From Scolanthus callimorphus (lineage: Eukaryota; Cnidaria; Anthozoa; Actiniaria; Edwardsiidae), in NCBI GenBank assembly GCA_033964015.1, contig CM066916.1, forward strand, positions 28,847,404 through 28,911,403: 64,000 nucleotides of DNA, given 5' to 3'. The position numbers were made by a program, and so were the translations under genes. Positions within the stretch are counted from its first letter, which is position 1; each line of letters opens with the position of its first letter. Of the stretch, positions 13,625-26,085 are shown piece by piece. The notes below the pieces were generated by a model. That model was not told the DNA's origin. It ran no database searches and saw only the letters and a list, made by a program, of their open reading frames with translations.

Positions 13625-14765
13625 AGACAGGTACATTGTACAACACAATGACCCCGGTCCATGGACCCTCATAGACCTGCTCCATGGACCCCTAGTCCAT
13701 TGACCCCTTGCTAGAAAAATTGGAAATAGAGTAGGGTTCAAGTGATGACGTCACAAAAAACAAATTTTCGATTTAGCAATATTTGTCCTTGGATTTGGAA
13801 AGGGCATAGTAAATAAATGCTACACATAAAAAATGAGGCGAATCAGTTGCAATGAGACTGATATATGGCCACCTGAATACATTAAATTTCTTTAAGAAGT
13901 CACTGTATTTTTGGTTGCATTCATAAAGTATAGAACGCAGTCTAAAATATAGTGATTTGTTAAAGAAAATTATGTATTCAGGCGGCCATATTTTGGTCGC
14001 GTTTCAATCGATTCCGATTCCACATCCAATTCTCTTTCCACTTTTGATTTCATTATTTGTGGACTAAAATAGGAAATTCATTTCAAATTTATGACGTCAC
14101 ACTTGAGTACTCTATTGGGAAATGTCTTACCTGAGTCCTTATATTGCTCTGAAAGTATACCATCTGGTAGCTCTTGATCTTCCTTTCATAAACATTAGAA
14201 CTCACACAGACTTTTCAGCTGGTCAAAAAAACTTCGCAAATGTATAACTGGCAACCCCTCCTTTCCGATCCTTGGCATCTATTCTAGGTTTTTAGAAGAA
14301 TTTCGGTAGAATAACAATGTCAAAGCCGATGTAAGACATTTTGTTGCTCGATTCAAGTTTTGCTTTCGTTTCCCATCAAACACAAACTCCCTGGTGCGAT
14401 TGTAAGAAATGCCTTGGAGTTTGTCTAATGCAAAAGAAAAACAAAACTGGAATCAAGGAAGAAAATGCCCCTAAATCAGCCTTTATGTGACCAAATTGTA
14501 CTGACGATCCTTCTAAGAAGCTAGAAAAGATGCCAAGGATTGGAAGGAGGGGTTGCTATACTTTGCATGACTGGCGGAAAAAATAAATCTGACTTATTTT
14601 ATGAGAACAGCATGTGGAACATTGAGAGCTGCTGGATGGTACTCTTAGAGAAATCTAAGGACTCAGGTCACAATACATTTGTAAGGGGTCCATGGACTAA
14701 ACCAGGTCTATGAGGGCCCATGGACTGGGGTCCACGGACCAGGGGTCAGTGTTTTGTACCTGCCC
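13625..14765. mobile_element. 1.14-kb DNA transposon with long palindromic arms
   Basis: The ends are inverted copies containing CAGGTAC, then a TGACCCC...GGTCCATGGACC block. The ten bases GCCCAAATAG occur on both sides (13615-13624 and 14766-14775) and are the likely target-site duplication. Inside are further inverted pairs: GCAACCCCTCCTTTCC near 14250 with its complement near 14540, and a pair around 13830/14000. No transposase frame is present. It is inserted in the minisatellite, which resumes at 14770. Confidence 0.75.
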
Positions 14766-14775
14766 GCCCAAATAG

Positions 14776-15190
14776 TCCCCGTGAATATAGGGGAAAAAAG
14801 ACTCCCTCTGATCAGTATCACAGTTTATACCGGTACAGCTACTGTATGGTGTGTCAAAGGAATAACTCTGCCTGAAAGTATATCTTTCAAAACCCCTGGT
14901 CTTCTTAATGCAGGTAAAAAAGGAACTTTTACTCCCTTACTGTGAACATTATATAAGCATATACAGCTATGATATGTGAGATGGGAATGATCCTGCCAAA
15001 AATGATCTCAAAACTCCTGGTCCTCCTAATGTAGGTAAAAAGGACTTCCACTCCCCAACTGTCACCAATTATCAAATATTATACAGCTTTGGTATATTAA
15101 AAAGGAATGATCCTGCCGCCACATCTCCTAATTCCCTACTTGTGACCATTATCAAAGGTTATACACACCCCCTTGCTTATACATAGCTAA
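14776..15190. repeat. Degenerate minisatellite, right part
   Basis: Continuation of the repeat at 11330-13614, with units near 14860, 14985 and 15100 carrying the same AATGATCCTGCC and TCCTAATGTAGGTAAAAAGG blocks. The split is explained by the transposon at 13625-14765. Confidence 0.6.
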
Positions 15191-15523
15191 ATGCCAGGGA
15201 GATTTTGCAGTAAATCAATGGGGGGACATTTTATTCATTGCTTCTTTTAGGTACTTTTCCATTAAAGATTTTATCTGGCCTCATACATACCCACTCAAAT
15301 CATTGCTTAGCGGGTACTCGTATAAAAAATGATGGGGGCCCAGGAATGAAATTTGTAGTAAAAGTATTTTTTGTTGTTGGAAATTCTACCTGGCCATCAA
15401 AGTTATGGCTCAGGTATTTTGGGGGGTATGAAATTTGGAGCTCGGTCGGATCCCATTATCTTTATGTCCGAGTACCCCCTGGGGCAGGAGACTAGATAAT
15501 TCATTATTAATTTGTTAACTTAC

Positions 15524-15664
15524 CGTAAATATTGAAGAATTCAAGTTTTGGAAAACTCTCATTGACAAAATCTCTCTTTGGCCAGAGATGTGTGGCCTTT
15601 CAGCTAGTTTTTCTGGTTTTGGTGTTTCCTTTGGTGAGTTTCTGTTTCCAGAGCAACCAATTCA
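15524..15664 (-). pseudogene. Decayed copy of the 28.8-kb exon
   Basis: On the minus strand this segment starts after a splice-like GTGGCAG and ends TTTACG before GTAAGT, exactly like the exon at 28770-28964. The two share TTGGTTGC, TGGAAACAGAA, GAGAGTTTTC and TTC(A/G)ATATTTACG. This copy is shorter (141 versus 195 bases) and shifted in frame, so it cannot encode the same product. It is a pseudo-exon or a fragment of a duplicated gene. Confidence 0.55.
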
Positions 15665-15779
15665 CTGCCACTTTGTAGTGCTCCTTTGTCATCACACCAC
15701 TTTTGCAACTATAATGTATATAAAAAATAAATGTAAGGGCATATGGTTTGGTGACTTGTTATTACTGGTACTGGCACAT

Positions 15780-15897
15780 TCAATCTTTATTATTATTGTT
15801 TTTATTGTTTTTTTTTTCAAATACATAAATTAAAACGCACACTACCTGCAAATGGCAAAGCTAAAATCAAGGCAGGTAGTGTGTGGACGCTAAATAC
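15780..15897 (+). repeat. Dispersed repeat end (pair of 23843-23945)
   Basis: ATACATAAATTAAAACGCAC, then a CACTACCTGCAAAT...GCAAAGCTAA...AAGGCAGGTAGTGTGTGG segment. The reverse complement, with the same flanking CAATCTTTATTATT, occurs at 23843-23945. The inner part forms a hairpin of its own (CACACTACCTGC with GCAGGTAGTGTG). It looks like the end of a non-autonomous DNA element. Confidence 0.6.
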
Positions 15898-16267
15898 AAT
15901 TACTTTTTTAACACTTAGAATACCTGCAAAATTATCAGAATAACATAGATCAACAATAAACAACAATAAACAAAGTAATATATATATTATCAAAGTAAAT
16001 AAATAATGTTTTTACTTTTACTTTGATCATTTTCTAAACTACAAGGAAGCTTTATGCAGGGAAGTGTGAGAGGTGGAATTGAAGCTGAAATATTTGAATG
16101 CATTGAGCGTGAATCACACACTCTGATTGGCTGCGCCGAAAAGCAATGCTTGTTGCACCTGGAGTCTTAGAGCGCCGAGTTTGAAATCAACAAAGACGCT
16201 GAGTCCGACTGCACTAGAACAGTTAAATTTCGTAGAAAGAAAATTGCACAGTGACAGTAGAGAAACA

Positions 16268-16342
16268 TCTACCCTGCGAGCATTGATTTCCTCCTCTCTT
16301 AGGCCAGCAACTAGGAGGAAATTACTGCTCGCAGGGTATGAA
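16268..16342. repeat. Short hairpin, possible MITE remnant
   Basis: TACCCTGCGAGCATTGATTT is matched by a complementary arm ending CTGCTCGCAGGGTA, with CCTCCTCTC/GGAGGAAAT pairing next to the loop. It is about 75 bases in total. No coding signal. Confidence 0.55.
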
Positions 16343-16344
16343 AC

Positions 16345-17768
16345 GGGTCATGCTATATCCCTATAGGATCACTACACCTCACTGAAACAACGGAAACACT
16401 AATATAGAACGAGCTAGAATACAATCCCATAATGAGGTGTAGCAAGCCAATAGCGTTAGATCTTACAAGCAGCTGCTACAAACTGTATGAAACACCAGTC
16501 AAGGTAAGAACATTTTCCTGTCAAATTCAATCTATTTCTATGTATTTAGAAACAAATCGCTTGAAGGAGAATTTTATACAATTTAGGACATACTGTACTC
16601 TATGGTCCGGCATTCAGCACATTCGCGTCTCATATTTTGGTACACATTTCTGAATGAAATTTGCTCTATAGTGATATATAATGTCATATTTAGGTGAAAT
16701 AAACATCAGTGGGAGCATTGCTTACTTGATCGGTTGCGGGATTTCTAAAATTTTGAGTTAAAATAGAGGCTTTGAAAATGCTTGTAACACCAGCTCAAAA
16801 CACTATGGACCAGAACAAAACACTATGGACCTATCTTGTTTTACTACTAGAGCGGAACATTTTACTAGGACTCAGCCAATCACAAGCCATTATAAGAGTT
16901 GCCCTCTTCAAGTAGCAAAATATTACGCCTCTTTTACCAGTTCCTCCACACATCTGTGTTCAAAACAACAGCAATGTGAATGAAAAAACGTTCACAAATG
17001 CCAACAGAAGTATTACTTTAGTTGATTTGTGTTGGATATATTTTGTTTTGATAGAAAAATTCATCTAGCAAGCCAAGACTAACTTCTCAACTTGGCGCCA
17101 GTGATTGAACTGATGTTTGCATGTGTTGATTGACACAACCCTGAGCACAAATGCATTGCAGAGCTTGAAAACTTCTGCTTCTGCACAACAACTTTATGAT
17201 TAAGCCTGTAAAAAGATACAATTTAACTTTTTGCTGTGGGTCCTGTGGACGTTTATATAAAGCAATAGTTTTAAACACTTGTCTTTGTCCTATACAGGAC
17301 TAGTTTTTTTTTTACTTTGACCTTTGCTCAGCCATGCGTGTATAAAAACCTTGATCAATAAATCGTGATAAATGCACGAACATAACAGCTTTTATTGAGA
17401 AATGTCAGCGAGTCAAGGATAGGATATGTGACCATAATATTGAACCACGAAATAAAGAGGACAATAATTTTTTCACAATTATGGCAAATTCACGCATAGG
17501 AACTGTGAGAATTGCCTCGTAGCATTTTTGTTCATGACCTCATCGTGTATCGTTACGAGAATGAGACTCGAGACGGGATGCGAGATTGGAGTGTTTTTCA
17601 CAACGGAAAACAAAATCTATAAAGCGCCGGTGACATTTACAATTCAAATTAAAGTTCAGGATTGTTAAAACAAAAAAGCCCTGATTCTGAGAAAAATGCA
17701 TTGGGATTTCATGGTCTGTACTGAAGCAAAACGTGCGAGTCAGAACCATGTATTTTAAGACGAGATCT
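16345..17768. other. No gene recognised
   Basis: Short frames on both strands only. AACACTATGGACC is repeated twice at about 16795-16830. I see no exon with matching splice sites, no transposon ends and no RNA gene. Confidence 0.5.
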
Positions 17769-17776
17769 CGGTACAT

Positions 17777-18418
17777 TACCAGGGTGAAGCTGGCGTCTTA
17801 TTTGCGGCGTCTTATTCGACCAGCATCTTTTTTGCCTGGCATCTTATTCATATCCAGGGGGCACCTGACAAATCGCGTTTTTAGGCCTTACAAGTGTTTC
17901 TGGCTGCAAATTTCCTTTACAAACATAATACACTGCAATAATCTTATTTTATTTCAGCTTTAAGAAGTAATTTCAATGTTTTGTTCAACTGCTTGAGAAG
18001 TCTTTAGATGTTATCATATTTGTGCACGAGCTTCATGTATACTCTAAACCACTGTAGAATGCATAGACATCATGTCAGTTGCTCGGAATTTGACTTGAAC
18101 GTTAGTTTACTGACAAAATTACACACAAATTTTATCCGTATTGAACAAGATGACTTTGTTTTTTTTCCGTATTGAAAAAGATGCCAGAATGTCGTATTCG
18201 TGTAGAAAAAGATGCCAGCAATTTGTCCGTGTTCAATGAGATGTCAGAAGATATATTCATGTTGAAGATGCCAGGGGTGTTTTATTTGTATTGAATATGA
18301 TGCCAGCATTTTATTGGTTTTGTTGAAAAAGATGCCCCCCGGATTTGAATAAGATGCCAGGCGAAAAAGATGCTGGTCGAATAAGACGCTGCGAATAAGA
18401 CACCAGCTTCACCCTGGT
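17777..18418. mobile_element. 642-bp DNA transposon with 8-bp TSD
   Basis: The element begins TACCAGGGTGAAGCTGG and ends with its complement (CCAGCTTCACCCTGGT). The inverted ends stay similar for about 85 bases. The eight bases CGGTACAT flank it at 17769-17776 and 18419-18426. Eight-base duplications are typical of hAT-type elements, so hAT is a reasonable guess. The interior (18150-18370) is made of 32-36 bp imperfect repeats containing AAAAGATGCCAG, which may be subterminal transposase-binding repeats. No transposase is encoded. Confidence 0.85.
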
Positions 18419-18784
18419 CGGTACATTTTATGCGGCCGACTACGTCACCACATTAAAGCGATACACTTGGAAAATGTTGCTGTAGCTTTCGATCATTTCA
18501 CTATGAACGTTATTGCTGCAGTGGTTGATGAGTTCAACTGAAAGAGCCATGAAACACCAACACAAGAGCTACTACTCAAATTCTCGCCAAGCACTAATGA
18601 ATATAATATAAAATATATCCACGGTGCTCGTGACTGGACCATTTCTCGCTTGTAGGTCTCGAGGCGCAAAGGGCGAAAACAGCATCGCTAAATACTTCGA
18701 AATGATTTGTTAAAGGAAACAATTAGCGCTGCAAAAGAATTTCGGTATTTGAATTTATTAAAACACAAAATACCAGCACTCAAA

Positions 18785-20650
18785 AAGCTCACAAGCTATG
18801 ATAAAGCAAGTAGCCTGTCTAATGGTTAGTCCCCCTGAACTACTAAAATTTGTGAGACTAGAATTCTCTCCATGAAAGTTATGAAGCATGCAGCCTGTCT
18901 GAGTTTTCTAAAGCAGCTATAAGTGTCAGACAAGCATACGGTACATACTGGAACCTATTAAGCATGCAGCCTGTCGGATGGATCGTCCCCCTAAACCACT
19001 AATATGAGACTATAAGGAATACACACTGAAAGCTATGAAACATGCAGCCTGTCTGATGGCTGGTCCCCTTAAACCACTAAGTGTCAGTCAAGACTAGAAT
19101 TTACACACCAGAAGCTAGAAGCATGCAGTCTGTCTAATGGCTCCCCCTAAACCACTAAAATAAATGTGAGTGAGACTAGAATCCCCCCGCCCATGAAAGT
19201 TACCTATATGTATGAAGTTATGAGCTATGAATTATGTAGTTTGTCTTGTGGCTAGGTCCCCAAACCACTAAATCTCAGACTAGAATACACTCTGAAAGCT
19301 ATGAAGCATGCAGGCTGTCTGATCCCTGTAAACCAGTTATTAATATCAGACAAGAATACACACTGGAATCTATTACTATGAATGGTCTGAACCCAGGTGT
19401 ATAAACCACTAAAAGTCAGACAAGAATACACAATGGAAGCAATGAACCAAGCAGTCTGTCTCATGGCTGGTCCCCCTAAACCACTGAATTTCAGACAAGA
19501 AATAAATAATACACAATGGAAGCTATGAATCATGTAGTTTGTCTGATGGCTTGTCCCTCTAAACTACTAAATTTCAGACTAGAATACACACTGGAAGCAA
19601 TGAAGCAAGTAGCCTGTCTAATGGCTGGTCCCCCTAAACTACTAAAATTTGTGAGACTAAGAATACCCCACATGAAAGTTATGAAGCATGCAGCCTGTCT
19701 GATTTCCCTAAACCAGTCATTAATGTCAGACAAGCATACATACTGGAACGACAGAGCGGAAATGACCTGTTTAGATCACTAAATTTCAATTAATAGGTCA
19801 GGTTAACTCAGAAAAGCTTGATTTTTTGCATACAGACTCCTTGTCTTATTAGAATCAAAATATCAAAAATGACTTTTTTCTAATGGATCCGTCTTTGAGA
19901 TATTAGGCTTTAAACTTTGGTTTCTGTGCAATTTTATGGGAGAATTGGTACTTTGATCAGGAATTCTGCAAACTTTGTTCAATCATATCTAAAATTCATA
20001 TTCTTCAAATTTCTTGAAAATTTGGAATTAAGCTTTTGGTCATAGAAACTCTTTGTATACGGAATCTTGAGCTTATATATTTAAATATGGCGAAGTTAGA
20101 CATTTCATTTTTGGTCATTTCCGCTCTGTCTACTGGAACCTATTAAGCATGCAGCCTGTCGGATGGATGGTCCCCCTAAACCACTAAATGTTAGTCTGTT
20201 AGGAGACTAGAATACACACTAAAAAGCTATGAAGCAAGCAGCCTGGTCTAATGAAGCAAGCACCCTTGTCTAAACCAATAAAGATATAAAATTAATGTGA
20301 GACTAGGATTTCCCCCCTCCCCTATGAAAGTTAAGAAGCATGCAGCCTGTCTGATCCCCCTAAACCAGTTATTAATGTCAGACCACAATACACACTGGAA
20401 TCAATTAAGCCTCTGCAGCCTGTTGGATGGATGCCCCCCCCCCCCCCCCCTAAACCACTAACTGTCAGACTAGAATTACACACTGGAAGCTATGAAGCAT
20501 GCAGTGATCTGTCTGATCTGCTGGTCCCCCTAAACCACTAAATCTCAGACAAGAATACATACTCTGGAAGCTTATGGAGCATATGCAGTCTCTCTGATGG
20601 CTGGTCTCCCTAAACCACTAAATGTCAGACTAGAATACGCTGGAGCAGAT
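18785..20650 (+). repeat. Diverged relative of the 76-bp satellite
   Basis: Units of about 70-90 bp carry CTATGAAGCATGCAGCCTGT, then CTGGTCCCCCTAAACCACTA, then GTCAGACTAGAATACACACT. They match the 76-bp satellite monomer block by block but are far more diverged and less regular. A 381-bp transposon interrupts the array. A 17-base C run lies at 20434-20450. Frames such as 19516-19782 run through the monomers and are not genes. Confidence 0.8.
19750..20130. mobile_element. 381-bp DNA transposon with 9-bp TSD
   Basis: GACAGAGCGGAAATGACC at the left is matched by GGTCATTTCCGCTCTGTC at the right. The nine bases TACTGGAAC flank the element on both sides (19741-19749, 20131-20139) and belong to the satellite monomer. 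Nine-base duplications suggest a Mutator-like element. Another end of the family (GACAGAGCGGAAATAACC) is at 35306. Confidence 0.9.
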
Positions 20651-21436
20651 CTTGAAAAGAGGCCTAGAAAGTGGTTTTCGTAGCACCCATCGTGCAGACC
20701 TGGGAAAGTAGCATATATGATGATAGGTATATGTATAAGGTTTAATTTAGGCGGGTGTTACAAATGAGCCCATGGGACAACATTCCGATTTCGGACACTT
20801 TCGTTAAGAGATGCTCACATGTTCTTTGTAAAATTATAAACTAATCTAGAGCCTGTAAAATTCAAAATATTATCAAGAAACACATCAAACTCTGCATACA
20901 TGCAGAAATAAATGCGTTTCAAATGGTTAGATACAAACTTATGCCGTAATTTCCATATGTACTGTAAAAATGAAGGTTAAAGGGATGTCTCTGATGGCGG
21001 CCATTTTGAACCTTTTGTTATTCATGAGTTCCTGAATATTCTGGAATGTCAAGAATGACATAGACTGTACACCTTTCCCGGTCTAATGTATATAGTTTTA
21101 ATGGTCTGGTATCTCTTCAGACTTTGTTTGAATCATTTAACTAGGTAATTTTGAATAAAGAAAAATGTTTTGGGTATTTTCTAATAACCTATAATTTTTT
21201 GTTTATGTCAGCAAGATCAAGAAAACATACGACAGCAGCAAAATGTGTACATAAGTGTTCAATGCATTGGAGGGATACTTTTTGCCAATGTACACATTTA
21301 GGCACGCTGTACACTTGTAGCGTTACAGCCTATATCTATGTCTTCAGGAGAGAAGGCACAACTCATTTGAATAACAAAGAACTAATACATGGCTGCCAAC
21401 TCTCTAATTTCTATTTCTGATGTTAGAGTGGGCATT
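20651..21436. other. No gene recognised
   Basis: AT-rich sequence with short frames only. The 89-codon frame at 21151-21420 shows no recognisable domain and no coding-exon borders. Confidence 0.45.
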
Positions 21437-21438
21437 AA

Positions 21439-22146
21439 GGTATGAGTATACCTTTGAAGGGTGTCGCGGGAAAAAATTTGTATCGCGTCACAATTAATAC
21501 CACAAACGTCGTTCATATATCATTTTAAAGCTAAAAAGTTGGTCTATCTGATGGATAATTTTGTTTTCATTATATTGTACATGAAAATATACTTTTTTAG
21601 CACTAAAGAAAAAAGTACCGACTTTCTTTAAAAAGTTCCAGCTTCTTCAAATTAAATTGCACAGCTCCAAATTTAAGCAAAATCAATTCTTTAGAAGGCG
21701 ATCTAAAAAAAGGTGTGCGGGATTTTTGATTTTCCTTTCAAAACATATTTTATGCTAATTTTGTGTTAGCATTGCCAAAAATATCGATTTTCAATCTGTT
21801 TTACGTAATATTCCCGAAAATACGTAAACTAACAAAAATCCCGCACACCTTTTTTCAGATCGCCCTCTGTGGAATACATTTTGCGGCAATCTGGAGCTTT
21901 TAACATTAACTGGAAGTGGCAGGAACTCTTAAAATGCAAACATTTGTACTTTTCCTTTGGAGCGCAAAACGACAAAAACGTTCCATCAAAGTAACGTTGC
22001 ACAGAAATATACCACTTAGTAAGTAAGGCCGTTCCATAAGCTTTAAAACGATATATAAATGGCCCTTGTAGTGTAAATAATGACGCGTCAGTGATTTTAT
22101 TCGCGAAAAATTGACATCCCTCGCGCAAAGGTATACTCATACCTTA
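21439..22146. mobile_element. 708-bp DNA transposon, AAGGTATGAGTATACC family
   Basis: It begins AAGGTATGAGTATACCTTTG and ends with the complement (CAAAGGTATACTCATACCTT). Subterminal blocks also pair: GTCGCGGGAAAAAAT with ATTTTTCGCG. The 103-codon minus frame inside (21829-22140) includes the terminal repeat and shows no transposase features. Relatives lie at 25136-25862, 25855-25945 and 39650-39775. Confidence 0.8.
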
Positions 22147-22435
22147 AGGGCAGATTTACAGCTAGGAATTTAAAGTGTGTGATTTCTTACAATTAAACAA
22201 AGTTTTGGATACATTTGATCCTTGAATGAGGGGCTTAGAGGCGTATAAGTTCGCAATGTTTTGCAAAGGACATGTGAGCAGCAGGGGAACAAAATGCCAA
22301 ATATCGGGGTGTTGTCCCACAAGCCAATCTGTGCGATACGGATCAAATTGAACCTTAGGCATGTACCTATCTTTCTATGTTATTTTCTTGGGTCTGTGCG
22401 TTGGGTGCTACAATGCGATTTTTTTCCGGTAGCTG

Positions 22436-22660
22436 CTCCTAGACTAACTCTGGAAGCTATGAAGCATGCAGGCTGTCTGATCCCTGTAAGCCTGTAAATA
22501 CACACTGCTGGAATCTATTACTATGAATGGTCTGAACCCAGGTGTATGAATGTTTTTCGAAGTAACAATATTTGTAGTACAATCACCTAGAGGATCATTG
22601 AAGCATGCAGTCTGTCTGATGGCTGGACCCCCTAAGCCACTAAATGCCAGAATGTCTGTT
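22436..22660 (+). repeat. Isolated satellite-like monomers
   Basis: Two fragments, CTGGAAGCTATGAAGCATGC near 22450 and GAAGCATGCAGTCTGTCTGA near 22600, match the diverged satellite at 18.8-20.65 kb. GAATGGTCTGAACCCAGGTG at 22526 also occurs at 19380, so part of that array was copied here. Confidence 0.65.
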
Positions 22661-22814
22661 ATGCTAACATGTGCTGGTGTGAAAATTAAAAAGCTGCTTC
22701 CTCATCATTCTGTTGGATATTTCTTATCAAAATAGGTCTAAATCTATCTATTGTCTCATATTTTGGTAATATAAAGACCAAAGAAAGCAATGGCTACTTT
22801 TTGGGTGAAATCTG

Positions 22815-23375
22815 TGGGTTTAGAGCAAATGACTAGTCTCCCCACGCAGCCCATCCTTTGTGTCGGTCACGCAGCGCTCCCCTCTCCACGAACGGCTGCT
22901 CACATTCAAACCACATTGCTTTCTAGCCTACCAGCCAATCACATTGAGGTTCCATACATCAGAACATTTCCCCGCCAGTCGGTCAAATCGGGTAAATCGA
23001 AACATAGAAACAGAAACTATCTGTTAGATTAACAGAAAGTACAATTTCCAATAAGTTGTATTCACTTTGTATACTTTGTATACAACGTAATTGTGGGTTT
23101 GTTTACATTTTAACATTCTAACGGTCTCGTTCTAGACTAGTGATGTGATACACACCCCACGTGGGCATTGGGGGCTTTTCATTGGCTGGCATATTCTGCT
23201 TTGTCTGGTTGCCCTGGAAATGTCTCGAAAGTGACTAATTTGTCATGGTTGATTTCGGAACAAAAGTAAAGAAATGTGGTTCAAATGTGAGCAGCCGTTC
23301 GTGGGGAGGGAACCGTTTTGTGACCGACACAAAGAACGGGCTGCGAGGGAGACTAAGCAAATGACTATAGACATG
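22815..23375. mobile_element. Foldback element with ~95-bp arms
   Basis: Left arm about 22820-22915 and right arm about 23273-23370 are inverted copies. Both contain GAGCAGCCGTTCGTGG, GTGACCGACACAAAG and GGGAGACTA...CAAATGACT (or complements). The loop of about 350 bp has no coding signal. The 62-codon frame 23274-23462 begins in the right arm and is not a gene. Confidence 0.75.
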
Positions 23376-24605
23376 ATAGAGGCAACAATAATGCAAGCAT
23401 GCGATGAAAGTTTTTTTTACTGTGAAAAAACAAGAAGTCGCTTACTAATATTTTGCATGTAGGCACATTTCTGATTCAGATTCACTCTGGTATGATAGAA
23501 TGCCATAATTTCGTAAAATAATAAGCATAGGCGAGAGCGTCTGCTTGTTCGATTGAGATTTCTAAATTTTAGATTTAAAATTGAGGCTTTGAAAATGCTT
23601 AGTCTGTGCAAGTTGCTTGCACATAAATTTGTTGGATTTCTGATTAGAAAGGTCAAATCTACCTATTATTGCCATATTGGTAAAATAGACACCAGGAAAG
23701 AAATGGCTACTTGGTTGGTTGAGATCCTGTCATTTCCAGTTGTAAACATTTTGATCGTATGAAAAATTAACTTGTTGTTTGTTCATATTAATTGTGTACA
23801 TATGAAATTCACCCAGGTATCATCTAGAATGCCATATTTTGGTAAAATTTAGTGTCCACACACTGCCTGCCTTGATTAGCTTTGCTATTTGCAGGTTGTG
23901 TGTGTTTAATTTATGTATTAAAATAATAATAAAGATTGACTGATAAGCATTGGCGAGAACATTGTCTACTTGCTTGGTTTAGATTAATAAATTTTCAAGT
24001 AAAAAGTCAGAAGACTAGAACATGCTAGTCTGTTATGCAAACACGATGTTGGTGTAAAAATCAAAAAGCCTCTTGCTCATGATTTCGGTGTATACATGTA
24101 TTTCCATTCAGAATTGTTGTCTTTTCTTTCATCCTCAAGGTTTTCACTGATGTGAGAAATCCCTTAATTTATTATACAAAGCTTCATTTCCTCTCACACT
24201 TCCCTGGTTTATGCTTTTTTGTTTAAAAAGATATGGCATCAGAATGAAACGTTTCTTTCAGGGAGCTCATGAAAATGATGAACCATGTGGTGAATCTTTT
24301 GAGACTTTGAGTCTATAAATAATTCTCATGTTTAGTTTTACAACGGTGGCATTAGTCTTCTCTTGCATCCCTTGAGTTTTTTACTGCTGCAGCACGAGTT
24401 TCGCAAAGCATCTGGAGCATGACAGCATCATTATACTTGCTGTGTCACATAGTTAGTTTCTAGCAACAGCCATTTTTGCAAGTGAGTCCAGTTGCATCAT
24501 ATAATTGGAGCAGATCTCACAATCTTAGACAGATATCCCACTCACTTGTGACTGCTATTGACTTCATGCCGCCATCTTACATACTTAAGGCAAAATAAAA
24601 TGGTG

Positions 24606-24637
<32 letters not shown>

Positions 24638-25130
24638 AACGCACTCATGCCATTGTTTCCGCACTTAAAAGGCATTATTGAGCACTCTACTTTTTACAGT
24701 AAAATGTTGAAAGTAATACTTGAAGCCATTCATTAGTCTTTCTTACCTAGTATTATTGCCAGTGTCAAGAACGAAACTTTTATCGAACAAGTAGCTCATG
24801 ATTCAGTAGCATGTCAGTAATTTGTGGACACAGATAAGCCTAGATTTAAAAGACCAAGGATCGATGCAAGTATTATCTCCCGGTTGCCATTTTGTTTTGC
24901 CTAGCATGCAAGATGGTGGCATATAAGAAAACAGTAACAGTCATGTGATCCGTGCAAAACCTCTATTGAGTCGATTCATGTTCCTTGCCACTATCAGACT
25001 AGAGCTCTGCTGGTGGAAAGTTTGAATTTACACAAGGAATTGTTTCCTATACTGAGCCTGAAACAGTCTGCGGCAGATTTCACAACAGGTCCACCAAGCT
25101 AAATGTGTGTGCACTTGTTTCTATTGAATG
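23376..25130. other. No gene; inverted repeat copy and poly-G
   Basis: Contains the reverse-complement copy (23843-23945) of the repeat at 15780-15897 and a 29-base G run at 24609-24637. Short frames on both strands show no domain. Nothing else recognised. Confidence 0.5.
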
Positions 25131-25135
25131 TTAAT

Positions 25136-25862
25136 TAAGGTCTTGTGAAGGTAAAAATGTAAAAATCCATAATATGACTTTTTTCCCTAAATTCATTTGA
25201 TACAGTCCTAAAGTATATTTCTAAAACCTCAAATGATGCGTCAACTGTTTTCCTAGTCTTAAATTGCCCATTCTTTGGCATTGCTTGCCACTTATTTTCT
25301 GTAATTTAATTAACTATACACACGTTTTCTAGCACTTTAATTTTAGGTCAAATTTTCACCTTCGCGAAGCTCCTGACCCAGCATGATTTAAGATATTGGT
25401 GTCAAATTTTCTGTGTTGTTAGAAAATTATCACAACTAAAAAACCATGTCAGGGAATTTGTATTTTTTACTTGAAAAAAAATTTATGATAAATTTTGCGG
25501 CCACAAACTGTAAAAAATGCGACTTTCAACTTTGCGACCTAATATTTTCGTCAATGTGCAAAATATTGATATTGACACGGTTTTGCAGTTCATTTCTCCG
25601 AGACTAAAATCCGACAAAGTGTGAAACTGTGCAACAAACCGCTAGTGGTCTGGAGGTTCTCAAGTGAACAAGGTAGTTTTTAGTTCGGGGTCTTAAAAAT
25701 ACGTACAAGAAAAATTTAAACTTCGATAAACTAAACAACTTCATCAGATAGAGCAATTTTTACGCTTTAAAATGATATATAGCTGATTATCATAGCAATT
25801 GTGACGCGCTGAGAATTTTTTTCCGAAGACACCCCTCATGGGTTTACAGAGACCTTAAGGTA
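25136..25862. mobile_element. Second copy of the AAGGTATGAG-type family
   Basis: The right half, read on the minus strand from 25862, follows the first 130 bases of the 21439 element: GGGTGTC, GGAAAAAAATT, GCGTCACAATT, ATATATCATTTTAAAGC, CTATCTGATG. The left edge AAGGTCTTGTGAAGG near 25136 is a plausible partner of AAGGTCTCTGTAAACCC. A further family end starts at 25855 in the opposite direction and stops near 25945. Confidence 0.6.
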
Positions 25863-25939
25863 TGAGTATACCTTTGATGGATGTCACGGGAAAAAAATTG
25901 TATCGCGTCACAATTAACACCACAAGCATCGTTCATATA

Positions 25940-26085
25940 TTTAACACTTATTGGATGAGGTTGAGCATGATAGTGAGATTTGGCAACGCCGAGGTTTGTT
26001 ATCTGCCGAAGCGAAGCTGAGGCAGATAACACTAACTCGAGGCGTTGACAATCTTACTATCATGCGAAACCGAATTCAATAATTG
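25940..26085. repeat. Imperfect hairpin of about 145 bp
   Basis: GAGCATGATAGTGAGATTTG, CAACGCC and GTTATCTGCC on the left pair with GGCAGATAAC, GGCGTTG and CAATCTTACTATCATGCG on the right. It interrupts the transposon end beginning at 25855, so it is probably a younger foldback insertion. Confidence 0.65.
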
